In this document: positions 18,352-27,167 of the stretch, in pieces
Numbering within the stretch: position 1 is the stretch's first letter
Layout of the letters: each line of letters starts with the position of its first letter
Notes under the pieces: generated by a model
The model's input: only the letters and a program-made list of their open reading frames with translations
What the model was told of the DNA's origin: nothing
The model's database searches: none
Source: Fuscovulum ytuae
GTDB lineage: Bacteria > Pseudomonadota > Alphaproteobacteria > Rhodobacterales > Rhodobacteraceae
NCBI RefSeq assembly: GCF_029953595.1
Contig: NZ_CP124535.1
Span: forward strand, 2,525,001-2,589,000
Direction: 5' to 3'
Length of the DNA: 64,000 nucleotides
Program-made: the position numbers and the translations under genes

Positions 18352-18398
18352 GCGGAATTTGCGTCAAATTCCGCCGCGGTTCCTGCGTCAGGAACCGC
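18352..18398. repeat. Double-hairpin palindrome, unit B
   Basis: GCGGAATTTG/CAAATTCCGC with loop CGT (18352-18374) then, after one base, GCGGTTCCTG/CAGGAACCGC with loop CGT (18376-18398). The first hairpin has the same arms as the first of unit A; the second hairpin overlaps the last codons and stop of thiQ on the minus strand. Confidence 0.85.
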
Positions 18399-19092
18399 CC
18401 TGGCCCAGATACGCGGTGAGGGCCTTGGGGGGCGTGGCGAAAAGCATGGCCGTGTCTTGTGGCGGATGAGCCAGCCCGTCGGCGACAAGGATCGTCTGAT
18501 CGGCGAAGGTTTTCGCATCCTGCGGATCATGGGTGACCATCAGGACGGTGGCCCCAGTCTCTGCTGCGACCTCGGCCACTAAGGCGAGCATGTCCCGTTT
18601 CAGCGCGGGGCCAAGCGCGGCAAAGGGTTCGTCAAGCAAAAGAAGCGGTCGCGCCCGCAAAAGCGCGCGGGCAAGGGCCGCCCTGCCCTGCTGACCGCCC
18701 GACAATTGGCCCGGTTTGCGCTGGGCCAGACCATGCAGCCCGGTCCGGTCGAGCGCCTTGGCAACCTTGTCCCGGATATCCGGGATCAGCCGCCCATCCG
18801 GGGCAAGGCCCAGCGCGAGGTTCCGTTCCAGCGTCAGATGGGGAAAGAGGTTCTGATCCTGAAACAGGATCGTGACGGGGCGCTGACCGGGATTTGTTTC
18901 AGTGATGCTCTGGCCCTGCCAGAGGATGCGGCCGGATTGCGGGGGGACAAAGCCTGCGATGGCATTCAAGAGGGTGGATTTCCCTGCGCCTGATGGGCCG
19001 ATCAGCGCGACCCGCGCGCCTTGCGAGATGGTCAGGTTGGCCATCAGGCGAAAGTCGGGGGCCGTGAGGGTGAGGTGGTCAAGCAGGAGCAT
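18388..19092 (-). CDS. thiQ: Thiamine ABC transporter ATP-binding protein
   Basis: A 234-residue ABC ATPase powering thiamine import. Walker A GPSGAGKST (about residues 33-41), signature LSGGQQGRAALARAL, Walker B LLLLDEPFAALGP, and switch His in MVTHDP. It overlaps thiP by 14 bases. Its last three codons and stop lie inside the final palindrome of the double-hairpin element, suggesting that the repeat fixed or replaced the gene end. Confidence 0.93.
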   Translation of the reverse strand: MLLLDHLTLTAPDFRLMANLTISQGARVALIGPSGAGKSTLLNAIAGFVPPQSGRILWQGQSITETNPGQRPVTILFQDQNLFPHLTLERNLALGLAPDGRLIPDIRDKVAKALDRTGLHGLAQRKPGQLSGGQQGRAALARALLRARPLLLLDEPFAALGPALKRDMLALVAEVAAETGATVLMVTHDPQDAKTFADQTILVADGLAHPPQDTAMLFATPPKALTAYLGQGGS

Positions 19093-20638
19093 GGCGGCGA
19101 CCGATCCCGTCGAAAAGGGCGAAGAGGGTGAAGGAAAGCGTCAGCAAAAGAAGGGAGGCGGCGGCCGCCTGTTCCATCCGGTAGCTGCCCATCAGGCTGT
19201 GGATATAGAGCGGTAGGGTGGCATTCGTCTGGCCGGCAAAAAGCGTGATGACGCCCAGATCGCCCATCGAGAGCGCCGCCGTGATGCCCGCACCAAAGCC
19301 CAAGGGGCGGGCGAGCTGCGGGAGGGTGACAAGGCGGAACTTGGCGGCAGGGGTCAGGGCGAGGGCCGCCGTCAGCCTGCCATAATCGGCAAGCAGCGCG
19401 CGGGCGGGCGGGGAGAGGAGGCGATAGCTGTAAGGCAGCGCGAGGGTGGCGTTGGTGGCGATGGTGACCGGGATTGCAAGGTCGGATGGCGCAGCAAAGG
19501 GGCGGAGCATCAGGAAGAGGCCGGTGCCGATAACGAGGGACGAGGCGGCAAGGGGGAAGGTGGCTGCGGCGTCGAAAAGGCGATGGCCCATGGCGCGGCG
19601 GGCGGTGGCCAGCGCAAGGGCCAGCGCGGCGGCGGTGGCCAGCGCGGCGGAGGCCAGCGCTATGGCAAGAGAGCGGGTGGTCGCACCGATCAGGCCTTGG
19701 GGAAGGTTCGTCAGGCCGGGCAGGCCGCGGGCCACAAGCGCGGCAAGCGGCAGGATCAGGAAAGCGGCGGCCAGCGTGATGGCGGCGGCATCCAGCGCGC
19801 GGCGCCAGCCTTTCGGGGCGGGAAGTTCGGGGGGGCGGCCAAGGCCCGCGCCAAAGCCCGTGTCACGGATCAGCGCCCAGCCCGCCAGAAGGGCGGCAGT
19901 GGTGAGGGCGAATTGGAGCAGGGCAAGGGTGGCGGCGCGGTCAGGGGCGAAGTCGAAGCGGAGCGCTTGGTAGATGGCCAATTCCACCGTCGTGGCGGCG
20001 GGACCGCCGCCGAGGATGAGGGCAGTGGCAAAGCTGGCAAGGCAGAGAGTGAAGATGGTGAGAAAGGCCCCCGGCAGGGTGGCGCGCAGCATGGGGAATT
20101 CCAGGTGGCGGAACTGGGCCATGGGTGTGAGGGCGAGGGACCGGGCAAGACGGAACCGTTCCGCCGGGATGGCCTGCCAGCCTTGCAGGATCATGCGGGT
20201 GGCGAGGGGCAGGTTGAGGAAGACATGCGCCAGCAGGACGCCGTGCAGGCCATAGGGGGAGATCGGCGGCAGGCCTGCGGTGGTGAGGAGTTGGTTCAGC
20301 GTGCCCCCCCGACCGAAGATGGCAAGAAGGCCAAGGATCGCCACGATAACCGGAAGCAGGAAGGGCGCCCCCATCAAGGTGATCAGCGCCCCGCGACCGG
20401 GAAAGCGGCGACGGGCCAGCGCACGGGCCACGGGGATTGCGAGGGCGGTGGAGATGAGCGCCGAGAGGAAGGCTTGCAAAAGGGTGAAGCGAAGCGCCGC
20501 CCAGTCGGCGGGGCCAATGGGGGCCGCGCCTGCATGAATCGCCACGGCACCGACGGTGCCGAGCGTCATGGCCCCAAGAAGGGCGGCGGCAAGCGCCGCC
20601 CCCATGGGGAGCCTTAGCGGGCGAGCGCGGCTTGCCAT
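19079..20638 (-). CDS. thiP: Thiamine ABC transporter permease
   Basis: A 519-residue permease made of two fused half-permeases, each with a cytoplasmic EAA-like loop (LARSLALTPMAQFRHLEFPML around residue 180 and AALALTPAAKFRLVTLPQL in the second half), as in ThiP. About twelve membrane segments. The start at 20638 overlaps the end of thiB by 25 bases; an ATG 11 codons later (20605) lies just after the thiB stop and cannot be excluded, since neither has a strong ribosome site. Confidence 0.92.
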   Translation of the reverse strand: MASRARPLRLPMGAALAAALLGAMTLGTVGAVAIHAGAAPIGPADWAALRFTLLQAFLSALISTALAIPVARALARRRFPGRGALITLMGAPFLLPVIVAILGLLAIFGRGGTLNQLLTTAGLPPISPYGLHGVLLAHVFLNLPLATRMILQGWQAIPAERFRLARSLALTPMAQFRHLEFPMLRATLPGAFLTIFTLCLASFATALILGGGPAATTVELAIYQALRFDFAPDRAATLALLQFALTTAALLAGWALIRDTGFGAGLGRPPELPAPKGWRRALDAAAITLAAAFLILPLAALVARGLPGLTNLPQGLIGATTRSLAIALASAALATAAALALALATARRAMGHRLFDAAATFPLAASSLVIGTGLFLMLRPFAAPSDLAIPVTIATNATLALPYSYRLLSPPARALLADYGRLTAALALTPAAKFRLVTLPQLARPLGFGAGITAALSMGDLGVITLFAGQTNATLPLYIHSLMGSYRMEQAAAASLLLLTLSFTLFALFDGIGRRHAPA

Positions 20639-21603
20639 TCGGACAGCGCCGCGTCGCGGATGGTGGCGGCCTCATCCGGGGAAAGGAGGAGGGAGGTTTC
20701 GGGCTGGATCAGCGTTTCGAACCCGGCGGGCAGGCCTACGGCTGGTGTCACGGCGGGATACATCCAGTTCGTGGTGGGGATCACCGATTGGAAGGCTTCG
20801 GATCCGATGAAGGCGAGGAAGGCATTGGCCAATTCGGGTTGATCGGTGGCGGCCAGTTTTCCGGCCACTTCGACCTGCATGTAATGGCCTTCAGTGAAGG
20901 GGGCGGCGGCCTTCGTATCATCCTCTTCCGCGATCAGGTGATAGGCGGGAGAGGTGGTGTAGGAGAGGACCATGTCAGCCTCACCTTCCAAGAAAAGGCC
21001 ATAAGCCTCGGACCAGCCGGGGGTGACGGTGACGATATTATCGGCCAGCGCTGCCCAGATTTCGGCAGCACGGTCGCCATAGGCGGCCTTGACCCACATC
21101 AGAAGGCCGAGGCCGGGGGTGGAAGAGCGGGGGTCCTGAATCAGAATCTTCACATCCGAGGCGGCGAGATCTTCAAAGGATTTTGGCGGTTCGGGGAGTT
21201 TCGCCTTGTCATGGACGAAGGCGAACCAGCCCCAGTCGAAGGGGACGAAGTTGGGATCTTCAAAAGGCACGGGAAGGGTGTTGGCCCAGGTCTGGCCATG
21301 CGGGGCGAAAAGGCCCGTGGCGGTGGCGGCTGCGGTCAGGTTCGTATCAAGGCCGAGGACGATATCGGCATCCGAGGCCGCGCCTTCCATCTGGATACGG
21401 GCGAGAAGGGCTGCGCCATCGCCCGCGGCCACGAATTGCAGGTCGCAGGCACAGGTTGCCTCGAACGCCATTTCGACCGCCGGTCCGGGGCCCCATTCGG
21501 CGGTGAAGCTGTCATAGGTCAGGACGGTGAGGATGGGCTTGTCTTGTGCCGTGGCTGCGGTGGCAACGGTGGCAAGGCCCAGCGCAAGTATGGAAGGTTT
21601 CAT
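20614..21603 (-). CDS. thiB: Thiamine ABC transporter substrate-binding protein
   Basis: A 329-residue periplasmic thiamine-binding protein. Signal peptide MKPSILALGLATVATAATAQ, then KPILTVLTYDSFTAEWGPGP, which is the family's N-terminal strand, and the ligand-region WSEAYGLFLEGEADMVLSYTTSP. I chose the ATG at 21603 because GGAGA is six bases upstream. First gene of thiBPQ, directly behind a TPP riboswitch. Confidence 0.94.
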   Translation of the reverse strand: MKPSILALGLATVATAATAQDKPILTVLTYDSFTAEWGPGPAVEMAFEATCACDLQFVAAGDGAALLARIQMEGAASDADIVLGLDTNLTAAATATGLFAPHGQTWANTLPVPFEDPNFVPFDWGWFAFVHDKAKLPEPPKSFEDLAASDVKILIQDPRSSTPGLGLLMWVKAAYGDRAAEIWAALADNIVTVTPGWSEAYGLFLEGEADMVLSYTTSPAYHLIAEEDDTKAAAPFTEGHYMQVEVAGKLAATDQPELANAFLAFIGSEAFQSVIPTTNWMYPAVTPAVGLPAGFETLIQPETSLLLSPDEAATIRDAALSEWQAALAR

Positions 21604-21651
21604 ATTTCTCTCCATTTGCGACGGGTGGTCGGAGATGGAGATCGAATTCCA

Positions 21652-21736
21652 TGCACCTTCCCTCCGCCGGTATGATCCGGTTCAGGTTCAACGGGTCCGC
21701 TTTCGCATCTCAGCCCTATGGGCACCCCGAGGTAGG
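21652..21736 (-). promoter_or_regulatory. TPP (THI-box) riboswitch
   Basis: On the minus strand the leader shows the conserved THI-box parts: CTCGGGGTGCCC, GGGCTGAGATG, ACCCGTTGAACCTGA and CCGGATCATACCGGCGGAGG then GAAGGTG. The element ends about 50 bases before the thiB start, so ligand binding probably masks the ribosome site and lowers thiBPQ expression when thiamine pyrophosphate is plentiful. Confidence 0.96.
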
Positions 21737-21740
21737 GGGG

Positions 21741-21768
21741 AAGATAAGGGATGGCGAGGCGGGTGCAA
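21741..21768 (-). promoter_or_regulatory. Candidate promoter of the thiBPQ leader
   Basis: Minus-strand TTGCAC, 16 bases, TATCTT, placed so that the transcript would begin at the 5' edge of the riboswitch. Match to the sigma-70 consensus is moderate. Confidence 0.5.
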
Positions 21769-21800
21769 GGGGGATCGTTGGCGCTTGTGGTGCGGGAGGA

Positions 21801-21852
21801 CCGGGGGTTTCACACCCCCGGACCCCCGTGGAGTATTTTTCCCAAGATGAAG
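21801..21852 (+). repeat. Hairpin plus GAGTATTTTT/CCAAGATGAAG element, copy 1
   Basis: Hairpin CCGGGGG/CCCCCGG with loop TTTCACA, then ACCCCCGTG, GAGTATTTTT, two bases, and AAGATGAAG preceded by CC. Two further copies are at 33164-33209 and 38174-38240. The hairpin plus T-run resembles a terminator, though no plus-strand gene ends immediately before this copy. Confidence 0.8.
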
Positions 21853-21857
21853 CCGGG

Positions 21858-21951
21858 CGTTAAGGTTAACGGGGCGGGGTCGGGAGTGATCGGCAGGCGT
21901 TAAGGTTAACGGGCAGTCATTAGGGTTAATGCTGGGGCGTTAAGGTTAACG
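21858..21951. promoter_or_regulatory. Four CGTTAAGGTTAACG inverted repeats on a 20-bp lattice
   Basis: Perfect copies start at 21858, 21898 and 21938; a degenerate one, CATTAGGGTTAATG, starts at 21918. Distances are 40, 20 and 20 bases, two helical turns each step, so bound proteins would lie on one face of the DNA. The lattice ends 24 bases before an 8-bp minisatellite and 246 bases before aroC. It may be a regulator array; the binding protein is unknown. Confidence 0.7.
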
Positions 21952-21974
21952 TGGATGGATCGGAGTCGGGGACA

Positions 21975-22068
21975 CTGGGAGGCTGGGAGGCTGGGAGGCT
22001 GGGAGGCTGGGAGGCTGGGAGGCTGGGAGGCTGGGAGGCTGGGAGGCTGGGAGGCTGGGAGGCTGGGA
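21975..22068. repeat. 8-bp minisatellite, 11 perfect copies of CTGGGAGG
   Basis: Eleven uninterrupted CTGGGAGG units fill 21975-22062, followed by a twelfth partial unit CTGGGA. It lies in the long leader of aroC. Because 8 is not a multiple of 3 and no stop codon arises, it keeps reading frames open and creates a spurious upstream extension of aroC. Copy number is likely to vary between strains. The remaining 128 bases to aroC show nothing recognisable. Confidence 0.95.
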
Positions 22069-22196
22069 AAAATGCCGCGGGGCGCGGGCCTGTCAACCGG
22101 GTTTTCGGGTGGGGTGCCATGGGCGAGCCTGCCAAACCCCTTTGCGCCCTGCCCCGCTTTGGCCTATGGACGGGGCCGGATCAGGGAGCCTTTGCG

Positions 22197-23297
22197 ATGT
22201 CCTTCAACACCTTCGGCCATATCTTTCGCGTGACGACATGGGGCGAGAGCCATGGGCCAGCGCTGGGCTGCACGGTAGATGGGGTGCCGCCGGGGGTGGC
22301 CTTGGCGGAGGCGGATATCCAGCCGTGGATGGACAAGCGGAAGCCGGGGCAGAACAAGTTCACCACGCAGCGGAAGGAACCCGATGAGGTGCGCATCCTC
22401 TCGGGCGTGTTCGAAGGGGTGACGACCGGCACGCCGATCCAGTTGATGATCGAGAATACCGACCAGCGGTCGAAGGACTATGGCGAGATCGCGCAGGCCT
22501 TCCGGCCGGGTCATGCCGACATCACCTATCACCAGAAATACGGGGTGCGGGATTATCGCGGCGGCGGGCGGTCCAGCGCGCGGGAAACGGCGGCGCGGGT
22601 GGCGGCGGGGGCCGTGGCGCGGGCGGTGCTGGCGCGGATGGTGCCGGGGCTGCGGATCGCGGGATATATGGTGCAGATGGGTGTGAAGGGGATTGACCGC
22701 GCGCGGATTGATCTGGCGGAGGTGGAACGGAACCCGTTCTGGTGCCCGGATGCCGTCGCAGCAGAGGAATGGGCCGTCTATCTGGATGAGTTGCGGCTGT
22801 CGCATAATTCGGTGGGCGCGGTGATCGAGGTCGTGGCGGAGGGGGTTCCGGCCGGGTTGGGGGCACCTTTGTATGGCAAGCTGGATAGCGATCTGGCTTC
22901 GGCGATGATGTCGATCAATGCCGTGAAGGGGGTGGAGATCGGGGACGGTATGGCCTCGGCCGCGTTGACGGGGGTGGAGAATGCCGACGAGATCCGCATG
23001 GGGGCGGAGGGGCCGGAGTTCCTGTCGAACCATGCGGGTGGGATTTTGGGCGGGATTTCGACGGGGCAGCCGGTGGTGTGCCGGTTTGCGGTGAAACCCA
23101 CGTCATCGATCCTGACGCCGCGACGGACGGTGAATGTGAAGGGCGAAGAGATCGACCTGATCACCAAGGGGCGGCATGACCCCTGCGTGGGCATCCGCGC
23201 CGTGCCGGTGGGCGAGGCGATGATGGCCTGCGTGCTGCTGGACCATCTGCTTTTGGATCGTGGGCAGACGGGCGGCGTGCGGGGGAAGATCGGCTAA
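22197..23297 (+). CDS. aroC: Chorismate synthase
   Basis: AroC makes chorismate from EPSP with reduced FMN, the last step of the shikimate pathway to aromatic amino acids. The 366-residue protein starts [20 protein letters not shown] and has the three family signatures: [24 protein letters not shown] and [14 protein letters not shown], plus the ending region near [10 protein letters not shown]. The ATG at 22197 follows GGGAG at a good distance; the open frame upstream comes only from the minisatellite. It ends overlapping a convergent DMT transporter gene by three bases. Confidence 0.97.
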   Translation: MSFNTFGHIFRVTTWGESHGPALGCTVDGVPPGVALAEADIQPWMDKRKPGQNKFTTQRKEPDEVRILSGVFEGVTTGTPIQLMIENTDQRSKDYGEIAQAFRPGHADITYHQKYGVRDYRGGGRSSARETAARVAAGAVARAVLARMVPGLRIAGYMVQMGVKGIDRARIDLAEVERNPFWCPDAVAAEEWAVYLDELRLSHNSVGAVIEVVAEGVPAGLGAPLYGKLDSDLASAMMSINAVKGVEIGDGMASAALTGVENADEIRMGAEGPEFLSNHAGGILGGISTGQPVVCRFAVKPTSSILTPRRTVNVKGEEIDLITKGRHDPCVGIRAVPVGEAMMACVLLDHLLLDRGQTGGVRGKIG

Positions 23298-24172
23298 GCC
23301 GGTTTGCGTGACAGCTGCACGGCCAGAATGCCGGCGGCAACGATGGCTGCGCCGAGGATGTCGGTCAGCTGAAGGGTTTCATTCAGAAGCAGCGCCGCGA
23401 TGGCCGTGCCGAAGGCAGGGTTGAGGAAGTGATAGGTGGCCGCGCGGGTGGGGCCGATGCGGCGGACGAGGGCGAACCAGATCAGCGTGGCGGCGAGGCC
23501 GGGGATGAAGATCTGGTAGGCAAAGGCCAGCGCGAGCGGCAGGGTGGGCGTCAGGCGGAAGGGCTCCGTCAGCGCGGCGATTATGGCCAGGGCGGCGGAG
23601 CCTGCGAGCATCTGCAAGCCCACGACCAGAAGAAGCGGGCCAAGGCCGCCTTGCGCGCCCGAGGCGGAGCGCAGAGTCAGGGTGGCGATCGCGAGGGCCA
23701 GCGCGCCGAGGATGCAGAGCAGGGTCCCCAAGGGATCGGCCCCGCCGGAAAGGCGCGTGCCCATGATGAGGGCGGTTCCGGCAAAGCCTGCGACAAGGCC
23801 CGCAAGACCGAGGGCAGGCAGGCGTTCGCCCCGGAAGGCCCATGACAGGGCGGCCACCATCAGGGGCATGGAAGCGGCGATGATCACGGCAAGCGATGCC
23901 TCGACCCATTGCAGGGCGATGAAGTTAAGGCCGAGATAGGCCGTGTTCTGCAAGAGGCCGAAGGCCGCAACAGAGCGCCATTGCGCGCGCGTGAGGGTGG
24001 CGCGCGCGCCAAGGGCCAGCGCGACGCCCACCGCCAAGAGGCCGGAAATCAGGAAACGGGCCGCCAGTGCGGCAAGGGGTGCGGCATCGGCAACGATGAT
24101 GCGGGCCGTGGCAAAGGCCGAGGACCACATCAGGGCGAAGATCAGGCCCATCAGAAGGGCGCGCAGGTCCAT
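23294..24172 (-). CDS. EamA/DMT-family transporter
   Basis: A 292-residue inner-membrane protein with ten predicted helices and two EamA repeats (each about 130 residues; first begins [19 protein letters not shown]). Typical pieces are [21 protein letters not shown] and the C-terminal [21 protein letters not shown]. Such drug/metabolite transporters export small metabolites; the substrate is unknown. GAGG lies six bases before the ATG. Confidence 0.88.
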   Translation of the reverse strand: MDLRALLMGLIFALMWSSAFATARIIVADAAPLAALAARFLISGLLAVGVALALGARATLTRAQWRSVAAFGLLQNTAYLGLNFIALQWVEASLAVIIAASMPLMVAALSWAFRGERLPALGLAGLVAGFAGTALIMGTRLSGGADPLGTLLCILGALALAIATLTLRSASGAQGGLGPLLLVVGLQMLAGSAALAIIAALTEPFRLTPTLPLALAFAYQIFIPGLAATLIWFALVRRIGPTRAATYHFLNPAFGTAIAALLLNETLQLTDILGAAIVAAGILAVQLSRKPA

Positions 24173-24186
24173 CGGTAGCCTCGACG

Positions 24187-24217
24187 CAAAAAGGGCCGCC
24201 CGGGATGGGGCGGCCCT
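24187..24217 (-). terminator. Terminator of the HU gene
   Basis: Minus strand AGGGCCGCCC, loop CATCCC, GGGCGGCCCT followed by TTTTTG, about 20 bases after the HU stop codon. Perfect ten-base stem. Confidence 0.9.
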
Positions 24218-24238
24218 GCATTCAGTCCATGCCTGAGA

Positions 24239-24526
24239 TCAGGCGTTGACGCTGTCCTTCAGCGCCTTGGCGATGGAGAACTTCACCTGCTTGTCGGCCG
24301 GTTTGGTCACGGTTTCGCCGGTGGCCGGGTTGCGCACCTGACGTTCCGGGCGGGCGCGGCAGACGACCTTGCCCAGACCCGGCAGCGTCACGGCACCGCC
24401 GGCCGCCACTTCGCGCGCGACGACGGCGGCGATGGCATCAAGGGCGGCAGAAGCCGTTTTTTTGTCCGACCCCATCGTTTCGGCGAGGGCAGCGACGAGC
24501 TGGGTCTTGGTCATCGGTTTCGACAT
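24239..24526 (-). CDS. HU-family DNA-binding protein
   Basis: A 95-residue HU/IHF-like nucleoid protein. It has the N-terminal helical part MTKTQLVAALAETMGSDKKT, the GAVTLPGLGKV beta region, and the DNA-contacting arm around RPERQVRNPATGETVTKPA (note the RNPxTGE motif with the minor-groove proline). Bends and compacts DNA non-specifically. AAGGA precedes the ATG by seven bases. The 153-base gap upstream to amn holds its promoter, though no clear boxes are seen. Confidence 0.93.
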   Translation of the reverse strand: MSKPMTKTQLVAALAETMGSDKKTASAALDAIAAVVAREVAAGGAVTLPGLGKVVCRARPERQVRNPATGETVTKPADKQVKFSIAKALKDSVNA

Positions 24527-24679
24527 GTCATGTTCCTTCGTTTGCGGGCCCCATTATGCGGCGGGGCTTTCCCTGTCCATGAAGCGACTGGATGTCGCTA
24601 AATTCTGTTTCGCCGAACAAATCAAGCCCATTCTGACGGATTTGGCCGGTTTACGCTGCGCGGGCCTTGCGATTGTGGC

Positions 24680-26161
24680 CTAGAGGAAGGCCGTTTCGTC
24701 AAAGCTGCGCAGCTTGCGGCTGTGGATACGTTCGATGGGCATGGCACGCAACCGTTCCATCGCCTTGATCCCGATCTGAAGGTGGCGGGCGACCTGCGTC
24801 TTGTAGAATTCCGAGGCCATGCCGGGAAGCTTTAGCTCGCCATGCAGGGGTTTGTCGGACACGCAGAGAAGGGTGCCGTAGGGGACGCGGAAGCGGAAGC
24901 CATTCGCCGCGATGGTGGCGGATTCCATATCAAGCGCGATGGCGCGGGATTGCGAGAGGCGCTGAACGGGGCCGGACTGATCGCGCAATTCCCAATTGCG
25001 GTTGTCGATGGTGGCGACGGTGCCCGTACGCATGATGCGTTTGAGTTCGTAGCCTTCGAGTTGGGTCACCTGTTCCACCGCGTCTTCAAGGGCGATCTGG
25101 ATCTCGGCCAGCGCGGGGATGGGGACCCAGATGGGAAGGTCGTCATCAAGGACGTGATCTTCGCGCAGGTAGGCATGGGCGAGGACGAAATCGCCCAAGG
25201 ACTGCGAATTGCGAAGGCCCGCGCAATGGCCGACCATCAGCCAAGCGTGGGGGCGCAGGACGGCGATATGGTCGGTGGCGGTTTTCGCGTTCGAGGGGCC
25301 GACGCCGATATTGACCAGCGTAATGCCATTCCCGTCGGCCCGTTTCAGGTGGTAGCTGGGCATCTGGGGCATCTTTGCGGGCGGCGGCAGGGTGCCGTCG
25401 GATGCCGTGATGATCTGGTTTCCGGGGGCGACGAATTCGGTATAGCCCGAGGCTGGATCGCCCAGCGCGTGGCGGGCGTAGGATTCGAATTCATCGACGT
25501 AAAACTGATAGTTGGTGAAAAGGACGTGGTTCTGGAAATGCGCCGCATCGGTGGCGGTGTAATGCGACAGCCGCGCGAGCGAGTAATCCACGCGCTGTGC
25601 CGTGAAGGGCGCGAGCGGGCGCGACCCATCGGGATGAACCTGACGTGTGCCATTGACGATATCGTCATTGGTGGTGGCGAGGTCGGGCACATCAAAGATG
25701 TCGCGGAGCGAAAATTCCAGCACGCCTTCTTGTGGGACGGACACTTTGGGGTTTCCAGCAACTGCGAAATGCACGGGGATGGGCGTGTCGGAAGGGCCGA
25801 TCACGATGGGCTGGCCGTGGTGGCGGATCAGAAGATCAAGCTGCTGGGTCAGGTAGTTGCGGAACAGGTCGGGGCGCGTGACGGTCGTGGAATAGGTGCC
25901 CGGTTCCGCGACATGGCCAAAGGAAAGGCGCGAGTCGGTCTTTACATGGCTGGTCGTGGTCAGGCGAATTTCCGGATAGAAGGCCCGGATGCGGGCATGG
26001 GGTTTGCCCCCGGTCACGGCGGCGGTGAAATGCTGAGAAAGGAAGGCGGTGGCGTTGAAATAAAGCTCTTCCAGACGGGCGACGGCGGCGGCGGGATCGG
26101 TAAAGGACTCGGCCACGGGGTTGCTGTCGGGGGTCAGAAGGGGAAGGGCATCTTCGTTCAT
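24680..26161 (-). CDS. amn: AMP nucleosidase
   Basis: Amn splits AMP into adenine and ribose 5-phosphate, buffering adenylate levels. The 493-residue length matches the E. coli enzyme. Seen are the N-terminal Amn-specific domain (about residues 20-180, with ARIRAFYPEIRLTTTSHVKTDS) and the C-terminal nucleoside-phosphorylase fold with NIGVGPSNAKTATDHIAVL, WLMVGHCAGLR and the catalytic-region ALDMESATIAANGFRFRVPY. Ribosome site before the ATG is weak. Confidence 0.95.
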   Translation of the reverse strand: MNEDALPLLTPDSNPVAESFTDPAAAVARLEELYFNATAFLSQHFTAAVTGGKPHARIRAFYPEIRLTTTSHVKTDSRLSFGHVAEPGTYSTTVTRPDLFRNYLTQQLDLLIRHHGQPIVIGPSDTPIPVHFAVAGNPKVSVPQEGVLEFSLRDIFDVPDLATTNDDIVNGTRQVHPDGSRPLAPFTAQRVDYSLARLSHYTATDAAHFQNHVLFTNYQFYVDEFESYARHALGDPASGYTEFVAPGNQIITASDGTLPPPAKMPQMPSYHLKRADGNGITLVNIGVGPSNAKTATDHIAVLRPHAWLMVGHCAGLRNSQSLGDFVLAHAYLREDHVLDDDLPIWVPIPALAEIQIALEDAVEQVTQLEGYELKRIMRTGTVATIDNRNWELRDQSGPVQRLSQSRAIALDMESATIAANGFRFRVPYGTLLCVSDKPLHGELKLPGMASEFYKTQVARHLQIGIKAMERLRAMPIERIHSRKLRSFDETAFL

Positions 26162-26297
26162 TCGTTATTGTTCTTTCTACGTCTTCGGTTTGATCCGGCA
26201 TCTAATCCGAAACCGGGGGGCGAGGGCAAGTGAAGGCTTTGCAACGTGCGGCCGGGTGGCCTTGCGGTGGCGGCGCGGGCGGGAGATAGTCGCCGCC

Positions 26298-27167
26298 ATG
26301 AAAACGCTTCTTTCCATAGGGCATGGCTATTCGGCCGAGGCGCTGGCGCGGCGGCTTTTGCCACAGGGCTGGCGGGTGATCGGGACCACGCGGCGGGCGG
26401 AAAAGGCACGGCGCATGGCGGCCACAGGGGTTGAGGCAGTGCTGCTGCCCGGCCCCTTGGCGGGGGCCTTGGCGGAGGCGACGCATATCCTTGTCTCCGT
26501 GGCCCCGGATGAGGCGGGCGACCCGATCCTGCGCGAGCATGCGGAAGAAATGCGCGCGGCGCGGCCGGAATGGGTGGGCTATCTTTCAACGACCGCCGTC
26601 TATGGCGACCATGCAGGCGGTTGGGTGGATGAGGATACAGCGCTAACCCCCACGACCGCACGGGGCCAAGCGCGGGTGGCGGCAGAGCGGGGCTGGACAG
26701 CGCTGGGGCTGCCTTTGCACATCTTTCGGCTGGCGGGGATCTATGGATCGGGGCGCGGGCCGTTCGAGAAGGTGCGCGACGGGACGGCGCGGCGGATCAT
26801 CAAGCCGGGGCAGGTGTTCAGCCGCATCCATGTGGAGGATATCGCGCAGGTTCTGGCGGCATCCATCGCGCGGCCAAGCCCGGGCAGGATTTACAATGTC
26901 TGCGACGACGACCCTGCCCCGCCCGAGGATGTGATCGGCCATGCGGCGGAATTGCTGGGCCTGCCGCTGCCAGAGGCCGTACCCTATGACGCGGCGGAGA
27001 TGACGCCGATGGCCCGCAGTTTCTATGCCGAGAGCAAGCGGGTGCGGAATGACCGGATCAAGGCCGAACTGGGCGTGCGGCTGATCTACCCAACCTATCG
27101 CGAAGGATTGGCGGCTTTGCTTGCGGCAGAGCGGGGCCAGTTCACGGGCCAGTTCACGGGGCTGTGA
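26298..27167 (+). CDS. SDR-family NAD(P)-dependent epimerase (YeeZ-like)
   Basis: A 289-residue Rossmann-fold protein of the extended SDR family. The N terminus MKTLLSIGHGYSAEALARRL gives a glycine-rich nucleotide loop of the YeeZ type; YLSTTAVYGD and the region with AERGWTALGLPLHIFRLAGIYG are typical, but the usual YxxxK catalytic pair is not clearly present. Substrate unknown. Ends with a short duplicated GQFTGQFTGL. Divergent from amn. The frame stays open far upstream, but the ATG at 26298 begins the nucleotide-binding strand. Confidence 0.82.
   Translation: MKTLLSIGHGYSAEALARRLLPQGWRVIGTTRRAEKARRMAATGVEAVLLPGPLAGALAEATHILVSVAPDEAGDPILREHAEEMRAARPEWVGYLSTTAVYGDHAGGWVDEDTALTPTTARGQARVAAERGWTALGLPLHIFRLAGIYGSGRGPFEKVRDGTARRIIKPGQVFSRIHVEDIAQVLAASIARPSPGRIYNVCDDDPAPPEDVIGHAAELLGLPLPEAVPYDAAEMTPMARSFYAESKRVRNDRIKAELGVRLIYPTYREGLAALLAAERGQFTGQFTGL

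Noticed and set aside
21975-22068. Tandem repeats as a CRISPR array.
   Set aside because: Units are 8 bases without spacers, and no cas genes are present.
21951-22196. An N-terminal extension of aroC reading through the minisatellite (81 codons in phase).
   Set aside because: It is open only because the 8-bp repeat has no stop in any frame; AroC begins at MSFNTFGH in the family and a ribosome site lies in front of 22197.
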